From JAFECT01 sp036501825 (lineage in GTDB: Bacteria > Pseudomonadota > Alphaproteobacteria > Caulobacterales > Caulobacteraceae), in contig DASXZP010000034.1 of NCBI GenBank assembly GCA_036501825.1, positions 62,001 through 126,000 on the forward strand: a stretch of DNA of 64,000 nucleotides, written 5' to 3'. A model generated the notes under the pieces. The model saw only the letters and a program-made list of their open reading frames with translations, was not told the origin of the DNA and searched no databases. The stretch's first letter is position 1, and each line of letters starts with the position of its first letter. Positions 40,987 to 48,572 of this stretch are shown one piece after another. A program made the translations under genes and the position numbers.

Positions 40987-43926
40987 GTGTCCACCGTCGA
41001 CAACAGCTATCTGCTCAACCTGTTCAGCAGCTCGTCGTCTACCTCGACGACGAACAACCTGCTGTCGGTGCTGTCGTCGTCCTGGGCGGCCGAGGCGTCG
41101 GCGTCGAGCAGCTCCACGTCCGCGGTCACCACCTCGATCAACACGCCCGTTCCGCCGACCCCGCCGTGGGCGAGCGGATCGACGATGGCGCAGCAGGCGG
41201 CGCTGGTCACCACCGCCCTGGCGCAACAGCCGCTGGTCAACGCCAACGCCGTCACGCTGAACACCAACACGCCGGACAACAGCGACTATCGCAACCTGTT
41301 CGCGCTCTACCAGGGCCTGAATGCGCTGGACGGCCTGGCCACCGACGCGTCGCAGCCGAACCTGACCGCGATCCAGCAGAGCCAGTACGCCAACGCCTTC
41401 AAGACCGGCCTATCCAGCGTGATCAGCGCCATCGGCGGCATGAAGTTCAACAACCTGACCCTGGCGTCCGGCCAGACCTCGGCCTCGCAGACCAGCTCCG
41501 CCGGCGTATCGACCGCGGCGAACAGCACCACCTACGTGGGCCAGCCCATGTACCTCGGCGACCCGTCGCAGCCGATTCCGGCCTTCGCCGACGACGTTCA
41601 GTTCGCCCTCACCGCCAAGACCCTGAACGGGCCGACGACGACGGTGAACTTCGACCTGTCGGAGATGGGCTCGACCCCGCGCACCCTGGCCAATGTCATC
41701 GGCTACCTGAACGGCAAGCTCGCCGCCGCCGGCGTGCAGACGCGCTTCGCCGACAAGCAGATGCTGGCGCCGCCGAACACAATCACCGTCGGCGGCAAGA
41801 CGGTGACCTTGCCGGACTCGCCCACGCAGTACGCGCTCACCCTCAACACCTCGTCGCTGGAGACGGTGAGCCTCAGCGCGCCGCAGACCGCCGACGCGGT
41901 CTATGTTACGCAGTCGGCGACCACAACGGACACCGAGACGGCGACGACGCCGGTGATGGGCACCACGACCACCACCACCGATAACGTCACCACCACCACG
42001 ACCGGCTCGCAGACCACGACCACGACGGTCGACCAGCAGCTGCTCAAGTTCCAGACCGACAATTCGTCGACCGCCACGCCGCCAACGGACACGGCGCCGC
42101 GTCCGGGCGATGCGAACAGCGTGGCGGGCCGCGCGTGGTCGGACACCCTGGCCGCCGCGACCACTTCTGCCCTGGCCACCGCGACGGGGCCGGACGGCTC
42201 GGTCTATGTGCTGAGCAACATCGACGACTCGGTCGAAGGCCAGGCGATCGCGGGCCAGAGCGACGTCGCCCTGACCAAGTACGACTCCTCGGGCAACCTC
42301 ATCTACACGCGCACCCTGGGCGCCTCGACCGCGGCGCAGGGCCTGTCGCTGGCGGTGTCCTCCACCGGCCAGGTGGCGATCGCGGGCAGCGTGACGGGCA
42401 GCCTCACCGGCACCGACGTGGGCGAGCTGCAGTCGACCGTGAACGGCGTCAACGAAACGTCGAACTCGTCGTCGGGCACGCCCGACAGTTTCGTCACCCT
42501 GTTCGATTCCACCGGCAACGAGCTGTGGACCCAGAGCGCGGGCGGCACGCAATCGAACCAGGCCAACGCGGTCGCCTTCGGCGCCAACGGCCAGGTGTTC
42601 GTCGCGGGCAAGACCCAGTCGCCGATGCAGGGCGGCGGCGTGGAGCAGGGCGGCTGGGACGACTATCTGCAGGGCTTCTCTTCGACCGGCGCGCTGGAAT
42701 TCACTCAGCAGTTCGGGACCACCGGAACGGACAGCGCGACCTCGATCGCGGTGAACGGCAACGCCGTCTATGTGGGCAGCGTCGACAACGGCGATGCGGT
42801 CGTGCGCAGCTTCGACACGACCAATCCGAAGGCGGTGACCCAGACCGCAAGCCAGGATCTCGGCAGCCTGGGCGGCGGCAGCCTGGTCGGCATCGGTCTG
42901 AACAACGGCCAGTTGGTCGTGGCCGGCAGCGCGCGCAACACGTCGCTGGGGTCCGGCGTGGCGACGGCGGTGAACAGTGCGCCCGGCGGCTCCAACGTGT
43001 TCGTCGCTTCGCTCGATCCGTCGCTGACCTCGACCTCGGGCAACACCATCGCCTGGTACGGCGGTTCCGGCGACGACACCGCCACCGCGATGACCGTGGC
43101 GAACGGCGCCGTCTATGTGGCGGGCAAGACGGCGAGCGATCTTCCGGGCACGACTCCGATCGGCAAGCAGGACGGGTTTCTGGTGCAGCTCGACCCGTCG
43201 ACCGGCGCCGCGACCTGGACCGAGCGTTTCAGCGGCCCCGGCGGCAATGTCGCGCCGGAGTCGATCGCAGTGGCGTCGGGCGGCGCGAGCATTCTCGATC
43301 GGCTCGGCCTGCCGTCGGGCACGTTGCAGATGGGCGATCCGTCGAACCTGTTGACCTCGGCGACCTCGCTGCGCGCGGGTGATCAGTTCACCGTCGCCGC
43401 CAACGGCGGACCGCCGACCACGGTGACCATTGAGGCCGACGACACCCTGCAGACGCTGGCCACCAAGATTCAGCGCGCGTCCGGCAACAACGCGACGGTG
43501 CAGGTGCTCAGCAACGGCTCGGTCGCGCAGCTCAACATCAAGCCGTTCCTGCAGACCTCGTCGATCACGCTGGGGCAGGGGCCGGCGGGCAAGGATGCGC
43601 TGGCGGGGCTCGGCCTCAAGACCGGCGTGATCCAGAACCCGCCCGACACGTCCTCGTCGTCGTCGAGCGCCGACAGCGATCCGCTGCTGGGCCTGAACCT
43701 GACGTCGTCGCTGAACCTCTTGACCAAGGACTCGATCTCGACCGCCAAGGGCGTCCTCGACCAGGCCCTGCAGACGATCCAGAAGGCCTACGAGGACCTG
43801 GTGAACAAGAACCAGCCGCCGGCCAATCCGGCCGCCGCCTCGGCCTCGGGCCCGGTGCCCACCTATCTCACCAACGAGATCTCCAACTACCAGGCGGCCC
43901 TCCAGCGCCTGACCGGCCAAACCTGA
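40987..43926 (+). CDS. FlaEY-like flagellar regulatory/filament protein
   Basis: A 979-residue protein, divergent from the flagellins, of a size and position like Caulobacter FlaEY. The N-terminus is Ser/Thr-rich (LLNLFSSSSSTSTTNNLLSV). Residues about 310-360 are a threonine-rich linker (VMGTTTTTTDNVTTTTTG). About 380-760 is a beta-propeller-like set of SBBP-type repeats (for example QVFVAGKTQSPMQGGG, AVYVAGKTASDLPGTT). Near 795-870 is a segment like the flagellin hook IN motif (AGDQFTVAANGGPPTTVTIE). The C-terminus is helical. No signal peptide is seen, consistent with flagellar or cytoplasmic use. Start GTG 40987 has a weak ribosome site. Confidence 0.65.
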   Translation: MSTVDNSYLLNLFSSSSSTSTTNNLLSVLSSSWAAEASASSSSTSAVTTSINTPVPPTPPWASGSTMAQQAALVTTALAQQPLVNANAVTLNTNTPDNSDYRNLFALYQGLNALDGLATDASQPNLTAIQQSQYANAFKTGLSSVISAIGGMKFNNLTLASGQTSASQTSSAGVSTAANSTTYVGQPMYLGDPSQPIPAFADDVQFALTAKTLNGPTTTVNFDLSEMGSTPRTLANVIGYLNGKLAAAGVQTRFADKQMLAPPNTITVGGKTVTLPDSPTQYALTLNTSSLETVSLSAPQTADAVYVTQSATTTDTETATTPVMGTTTTTTDNVTTTTTGSQTTTTTVDQQLLKFQTDNSSTATPPTDTAPRPGDANSVAGRAWSDTLAAATTSALATATGPDGSVYVLSNIDDSVEGQAIAGQSDVALTKYDSSGNLIYTRTLGASTAAQGLSLAVSSTGQVAIAGSVTGSLTGTDVGELQSTVNGVNETSNSSSGTPDSFVTLFDSTGNELWTQSAGGTQSNQANAVAFGANGQVFVAGKTQSPMQGGGVEQGGWDDYLQGFSSTGALEFTQQFGTTGTDSATSIAVNGNAVYVGSVDNGDAVVRSFDTTNPKAVTQTASQDLGSLGGGSLVGIGLNNGQLVVAGSARNTSLGSGVATAVNSAPGGSNVFVASLDPSLTSTSGNTIAWYGGSGDDTATAMTVANGAVYVAGKTASDLPGTTPIGKQDGFLVQLDPSTGAATWTERFSGPGGNVAPESIAVASGGASILDRLGLPSGTLQMGDPSNLLTSATSLRAGDQFTVAANGGPPTTVTIEADDTLQTLATKIQRASGNNATVQVLSNGSVAQLNIKPFLQTSSITLGQGPAGKDALAGLGLKTGVIQNPPDTSSSSSSADSDPLLGLNLTSSLNLLTKDSISTAKGVLDQALQTIQKAYEDLVNKNQPPANPAAASASGPVPTYLTNEISNYQAALQRLTGQT

Positions 43927-44053
43927 CATTCAGAGCTGACATTCGGACCTGAGCCTAGGCGCCGGTTCGGCCTGCGCGCTCCGGCGCGGTTGACGCCAGC
44001 CTGGGCGCGCGCCTTATTGCGCGGGGCGGCGCGACGCGAACACACGGATTCCC

Positions 44054-44770
44054 ATGGCTTGGAGCAATCAGAAGACCGTCCTGGCCGCCGGTGCGGGGGT
44101 CGCCCTCGTCCTGGGCGTGGGCCTCGCGGTCCTGTTCGTCGCCAGGGGCCCCAAGCCCTCGGGGCCACCCGCGGCGTCTCAGGGCGGGCTGCAGATCTCG
44201 GTCAACAACACGCCCACGCCGAACAGCTCGAAAAAGATGCTCTGCTACGTGAACGACGCCCCGGTCGGCGAGCTCAGCCTGGCCGAATGCGCCAAGCAGA
44301 ACGGCGTGCTGGAAGGCGCCCTGGACGTGGGTCTCGACGACAACGGCAACCTGGCCGCCGCGCCCACCGCCTCGCTGGCCCCGCCGCCGGCGCTGCCGCC
44401 GGCCATAGCGCAACCGACCACGGTCCCGCCTGCGACGCCCGGCGCCGCCTCACCGTCCGAAACGCACCAGGCCACGGCGCAGCCGGCCCCGCTCCCCGCC
44501 CAGGCCCGCGTCAGCGGCCCGGTCGCCGCGTGCCTGCGCTATTCCAGCGGCGAGTGGCGTCAGGTGTCGGGGTCCATGGGGCTCAACGACTGCGTCCAGG
44601 CCCTGTTCGCCGGCCGCTGCGTGCATCCGGGCGAAGCCGACTACGGCCGCTACGGCGAGACCACCTTGCGCCTGGTGCCCGGCCGCGTGGAGCAGGCCAA
44701 CGACAATCTGCACTTCCATACCGTCGTGGAACAGCGGCGGGGGAACTGCGAAATCCCTTCCGCCCACTGA
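44054..44770 (+). CDS. Membrane-anchored hypothetical protein with Pro-rich linker
   Basis: Not recognised. The 238-residue protein has one N-terminal membrane segment (TVLAAGAGVALVLGVGLAVL) and a small cysteine-containing region (KKMLCYVNDAPVGELSLAEC). An 80-residue Ala/Pro linker leads to a C-terminal domain with three to four cysteines (VAACLRYSSGEWRQVSGS, DCVQALFAGRC, GNCEIPSAH). A periplasmic exposed C-terminus is likely. It precedes a lipoprotein gene by 24 bp, probably cotranscribed, and follows flaEY by 127 bp. Confidence 0.7.
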   Translation: MAWSNQKTVLAAGAGVALVLGVGLAVLFVARGPKPSGPPAASQGGLQISVNNTPTPNSSKKMLCYVNDAPVGELSLAECAKQNGVLEGALDVGLDDNGNLAAAPTASLAPPPALPPAIAQPTTVPPATPGAASPSETHQATAQPAPLPAQARVSGPVAACLRYSSGEWRQVSGSMGLNDCVQALFAGRCVHPGEADYGRYGETTLRLVPGRVEQANDNLHFHTVVEQRRGNCEIPSAH

Positions 44771-44794
44771 GCTCCCCGCTTGAGGAACATCCCG

Positions 44795-45262
44795 ATGAAC
44801 CGCAGCCTTGTCCTCATCGCCGTCGGCCTGGCCGGCCTCGCCGCCGCCGGCTGCAAGCCCGCGGCCGAAGCGCCCGACGTGCACAACGCCTGCTATCACG
44901 TGGCGACCCAGAAGGACGGCTCGGTCAAGTTCTTCAAGATCGCCGACAACGACAAGAACATGTACTACTGCGCCGCCCAGCTGGACGAGATCCGCTACCG
45001 GTTCATGGCGCTGGGCAGCAACCGCGACAGCATCGAAGGCGCCTACAACGGCCAGTACCTGTTCCTGGACGGGCGCGGGCTGTCGACCTCGCAGGCGCAC
45101 GACGGCGGCCGCTTCTTCGCAGTGCCCCGCGGCGACGACGGGCGCCTGGTCATCCCCGGCGGCATTCCCCAGCCTGGCCCGCAGGGCGCCGGCATCATGA
45201 TCACCCAGGACCCCACCCTGCAGAAAAACGTCCCGGGCTCGCGGTCGGCAGCGAAGAAGTAA
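44795..45262 (+). CDS. Hypothetical lipoprotein (155 aa)
   Basis: Signal MNRSLVLIAVGLAGLAAAGC with a lipobox cysteine at residue 20. The mature part has two cysteines (HNACYHVATQKDGSVKFFKI, NMYYCAAQLDEIRYRFMAL) and a YNGQYLFLDGRGL strand. No family was recognised. ATG 44795 has GAGGA upstream and begins at the signal peptide. It forms a likely two-gene unit with the preceding anchored protein. Confidence 0.75.
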   Translation: MNRSLVLIAVGLAGLAAAGCKPAAEAPDVHNACYHVATQKDGSVKFFKIADNDKNMYYCAAQLDEIRYRFMALGSNRDSIEGAYNGQYLFLDGRGLSTSQAHDGGRFFAVPRGDDGRLVIPGGIPQPGPQGAGIMITQDPTLQKNVPGSRSAAKK

Positions 45263-45313
45263 GGCGGCGCGGCCGGACCTTCCGCCGGCGAGCGGGGGGG
45301 GCCTTGACATTGG

Positions 45314-45328
45314 GAACAAAATAAGAAC
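45314..45328 (+). promoter_or_regulatory. LexA (SOS) box upstream of ssb
   Basis: GAAC-AAAATAA-GAAC: two direct GAAC words seven bases apart, the exact alphaproteobacterial LexA site. It follows TTGACA (45304-45309), so a bound repressor would cover the promoter. It lies 100 bp ahead of the ssb start. Confidence 0.85.
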
Positions 45329-45427
45329 ACGTAAATGTGTGGATGCGTTAATTTGATCGTGTCCGCGCCTGCTCCCGGCGGCTAGGGTGCTGGCTGAACT
45401 CGAATCCAAGAACGAAGGACGACGCCG

Positions 45428-45898
45428 ATGGCGGGCAGTGTGAACAAGGTGATCCTGGTGGGGAACCTGGGCAAGGACCCGGAGATCCGCACCCTCAACT
45501 CGGGCGACCGGGTCGCCAACCTGCGTATCGCCACGTCGGAGACTTGGCGCGACAAGGCCAGCGGCGAGCGCAAGGAAAAGACCGAGTGGCACTCGGTGGT
45601 CATCTTCAACGAGAACATCGTGAAGGTGGCCGAGCAGTACCTGAAGAAGGGCTCGACGGTTTACGTCGAAGGCGCGCTGCAGACCCGCAAGTGGACCGAC
45701 CAGGCCGGCGTCGAGAAGTACTCGACCGAAATCGTGCTGCAGAAGTTCCGCGGCGAACTGACCATGCTGGGCGGCCGCAACGACTCGGGCGGCGCCCGCG
45801 CCGGCGACGACTACAGCGCCGCGAGCTTCGGCGGCGGCCCCGCGAAGGCCTCGGGTCCGAAGGAAAGCTTCGAACTCGACGACGAGATTCCATTCTAG
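45428..45898 (+). CDS. ssb: Single-stranded DNA-binding protein
   Basis: Binds ssDNA as a tetramer in replication, repair and recombination. The 156-residue protein has the OB-fold (SVNKVILVGNLGKDPEIRTL, WHSVVIFNENIVKVAEQYLK, YVEGALQTRKWTD), a glycine-rich linker and the acidic protein-interaction tip DDEIPF. Start ATG 45428. The LexA box upstream indicates SOS induction. Confidence 0.97.
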   Translation: MAGSVNKVILVGNLGKDPEIRTLNSGDRVANLRIATSETWRDKASGERKEKTEWHSVVIFNENIVKVAEQYLKKGSTVYVEGALQTRKWTDQAGVEKYSTEIVLQKFRGELTMLGGRNDSGGARAGDDYSAASFGGGPAKASGPKESFELDDEIPF

Positions 45899-45965
45899 AG
45901 AAACAGACGCTCGCACGGCTTGACTGGCCGCGGCCGCGGTTCCCGCTATAAGCGGCGCCGAGCCC

Positions 45966-46919
45966 ATGCCCCCGTCCTCGCCGCCCACATCGTCTCTCCC
46001 GTCGCGCCTCACCGGCATCGAATACGCCGTCGCCTTCGGTGTCGCGATCGTGTGGGGTCTGAACAATGCCTGCGCCAAGCTCGCGACCGGCGTTTTGCCG
46101 CCGCTCCTGGTCGGGTCGCTGCGGTTCGCCATCGCGCTGATCGTGCTGCTGCCGTTCCTGAAGCCGCCGATCCCCTGGTCGAAGAACCTCCTGATCATCG
46201 CGGTCTGTTGCGGGCCGCTGCACTTCTCCTTGCTCTATCTCAGCTTCTGGATGGCCCATGACCTGAGCCCGCTGTCGGTCAGCTTGCAGCTGTGGATTCC
46301 GATGACCGCGCTGTTGTCGTGGCTCTTGCACAAGGAGGCGCCGAGCAAGGGCGTGCTGGTCGGCCTGGTCGTGGCGTTCCTGGGCGTGGCGGTGATGGCG
46401 CTGGATCCCAACGTGTTCCGCGACGGGCCCGCGCTCGCCGTCGCCGCCTGTGCGAGTTTCTGCTGGGCGCTGGGCACGGTGACCGCGCGGCGCACGCCCG
46501 CGGTGCATCCGCTGAAGATGCAGGCGCTGGCCGCGGTGCTCGCCGCGCCGGTGATGGGAGCCGGGTCGTTCCTGTTCGAGCGGACGCGCTGGAGCGCGCT
46601 TGGCCACGCCGACTGGACCATCTGGGCGGCGATCCTGTTCTCCGCCTTCGCCTCGACGGTGGCGGCGACGGCGCTGATGTTCTGGTTGGTGCAGCGGCGC
46701 GAACCGGCGCGGGTGACGCCGTACATGCTGACCAGCCCGATCGTCTCGTGCCTGATCGGCGTGGCCTTCATGGGCGACGTGCTGACGCCGCAGATCATCA
46801 TCGGCGGCGCCGCCTCAATCGCCGGGGTGGGGGTCGTTGCCCTGGCGGAGCGGAGTCTGAAGCGCCGCTCGGGCGGCTCGAGCACCGCCGAAGCCGCCAT
46901 CGAGGCCGAGGCCCCCTAG
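45966..46919 (+). CDS. EamA/DMT-family transporter
   Basis: Ten-helix drug/metabolite transporter of 317 residues: first half begins EYAVAFGVAIVWGLNNACAK, second half ALAVAACASFCWALGTVTAR. Substrate unknown. It is only distantly like the other EamA protein at 21891. It follows ssb by 67 bp on the same strand but function is unrelated. The last 25 residues are a hydrophilic Ser/Glu tail. Confidence 0.87.
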   Translation: MPPSSPPTSSLPSRLTGIEYAVAFGVAIVWGLNNACAKLATGVLPPLLVGSLRFAIALIVLLPFLKPPIPWSKNLLIIAVCCGPLHFSLLYLSFWMAHDLSPLSVSLQLWIPMTALLSWLLHKEAPSKGVLVGLVVAFLGVAVMALDPNVFRDGPALAVAACASFCWALGTVTARRTPAVHPLKMQALAAVLAAPVMGAGSFLFERTRWSALGHADWTIWAAILFSAFASTVAATALMFWLVQRREPARVTPYMLTSPIVSCLIGVAFMGDVLTPQIIIGGAASIAGVGVVALAERSLKRRSGGSSTAEAAIEAEAP

Positions 46920-46995
46920 AACAAGCTTCGCCCCAATTGCGCCGCCCCTGCGCGGTTATGCTAAGCTTCTCGGCTTATCAGGGGGAATTCTTGCC

Positions 46996-48336
46996 ATGAC
47001 CATCCGCGCCTGGCTTTTCGCGCTCGCCCTTGCGGGTTTCGCCGCCGCGCCCGCCCAGGCGGCCGATGCGCCGCCGCCGATCCCCGCTGCCGTCGCCGGC
47101 CACTGGCAGGGCGAACTGGTGCAGCAAGGCCAGGCGCTCGCGGTGAGCTTCGACCTGGTGGCCGATCCCGGCGCGCCGAGCGGCCGCTTCAGCGCCGACC
47201 GCTGGCAGGTGATGGACTATCCGATCGGCGGCATGAAACTCGACGGCGCGTCCTTCGACTTCGGCCTCAACGGCCTCGAACTCGATGGCACGCTAGCACG
47301 CGACACGATCAGCGGAACCTTCAAGGGCAACGACGGGACCGGGACGTTCACCCTGCATCGCACGGCGCGCACGCCTGCGCCCTACGACGTGACCGAGGTG
47401 ACCTTCAAGGACGGCGACGTCACCTTGTCGGGCACGATCGTCATGCCGCGCACGCCCGGGCGTCATCCGGCGGTGGTGATGACCCACGGCTCGGGACCGG
47501 AAACGCGCTGGGGCACCAGCCGCTACGTCGCCGACCGTTTCGCCCGCGCCGGCGTCGCGGCGCTGATCTACGACAAGCGCGGCTCGGGCCAGTCGAGCGG
47601 CGACTGGAAGACCGCGTCCTACGAGGATCTCGCACGCGACGCCCTGGCGGCGGTCGATGCGCTGGCGCACCGCCCGGGCGTCGATCCCAAACGCATCGGC
47701 GTGCTCGGCCACAGCGAGGGCGGCATCGTCGCGCCCATCGTGGAGACGCTCGCGCCCGGCAAGGTCGCCTTCCTCGTCGCCGAGGACACGCCGGCGCAGG
47801 TGATCAAGCAACAGGACGTCTATCGCGTCGGCAACGATATCAGCAGCCAGGATTGGAGCACGGCCGACAAGGCTCTGGCGCTCGACACCTACAAACTGTT
47901 CGTCGACGCCGCCGCCGGCGACCGGCCCATGGCGGACTACGAAGCGGCTCGGGCCAAGTACAAGGACGCCGCCTGGTTCCAGTACATGGGCCTGCCCGAC
48001 AAGGACTCCTGGGTCTGGGCCTGGTACCGCCCGCGCGCCCACCTGGACATCGCGACCCTGTGGACCCGGGTGAAGCGCCCCGTGCTGCTGATCTACGGCG
48101 AGCAGGACCAGCTCATGCCCGTCGACCAGACCATCCACCGTCTGGAAGACATCCTGGACGCCAACGGCGCGCCCTACGCCGCCTTCATCGTCCCGCGCGC
48201 CGAGCACAACCTCTCGGTCCATCCGGCCGCAGGCGATCCCTTCTTCTGGTGGCGCCAGGCGCCGGGCCTCAACGACACCGTCGCCGCCTGGATCCTGCGC
48301 TGCACCGCGCCGGACGGCCCCTGCCGGACGGACTGA
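46996..48336 (+). CDS. Secreted alpha/beta hydrolase (peptidase S9-like)
   Basis: A 446-residue exported hydrolase: signal ALALAGFAAAPAQAADA, an N-terminal beta-rich domain to about 135, then an alpha/beta hydrolase domain. The nucleophile serine is in GVLGHSEGG, preceded by the HG oxyanion strand VVMTHGSGPETRW and YDKRGSGQSSG. The acid is probably in YGEQDQLMP and the histidine in RAEHNLSVH. Esterases and dipeptidyl-peptidase relatives share this layout; the substrate is unknown. It stands alone between EamA and gyrA. Confidence 0.85.
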   Translation: MTIRAWLFALALAGFAAAPAQAADAPPPIPAAVAGHWQGELVQQGQALAVSFDLVADPGAPSGRFSADRWQVMDYPIGGMKLDGASFDFGLNGLELDGTLARDTISGTFKGNDGTGTFTLHRTARTPAPYDVTEVTFKDGDVTLSGTIVMPRTPGRHPAVVMTHGSGPETRWGTSRYVADRFARAGVAALIYDKRGSGQSSGDWKTASYEDLARDALAAVDALAHRPGVDPKRIGVLGHSEGGIVAPIVETLAPGKVAFLVAEDTPAQVIKQQDVYRVGNDISSQDWSTADKALALDTYKLFVDAAAGDRPMADYEAARAKYKDAAWFQYMGLPDKDSWVWAWYRPRAHLDIATLWTRVKRPVLLIYGEQDQLMPVDQTIHRLEDILDANGAPYAAFIVPRAEHNLSVHPAAGDPFFWWRQAPGLNDTVAAWILRCTAPDGPCRTD

Positions 48337-48401
48337 AAACAGGTTCGAAAAGCCCGCGATTCAGAGCCTTGAGGCGTCGATTTTCGGCGCCGCGGAGACG
48401 C

Positions 48402-48420
48402 TCCGAACGCGGCGTTCGGA
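48402..48420. repeat. Perfect 19-base palindrome upstream of gyrA
   Basis: TCCGAACGC-G-GCGTTCGGA, nine-base arms around one base, in the 236-bp gap between the secreted hydrolase and gyrA. It may be the hydrolase terminator (GGTTTTGG follows 10 bp later) or an operator in the gyrA leader. The gap holds no other feature I can support. Confidence 0.6.
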
Positions 48421-48572
48421 CGCGCTCCGGTTTTGGCCGAGTTTTCCCAGCAAAAACAAAGCACTATATTCGGCAAAAGCGGGCCGAAAAACCCCCTGAT
48501 TTCATTGCGCCGCGCCCCCCCAATTGCTACTTAGTAAACAGGCAAAAACGCTCCGATTCTCAGTAGTTTCCC

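Noticed and set aside
41410..43929. 839-codon minus-strand frame opposite the FlaEY-like gene
   Set aside because: Arg/Gly/His-rich antisense translation with no motif; the plus-strand protein has coherent repeats and a flagellar context.
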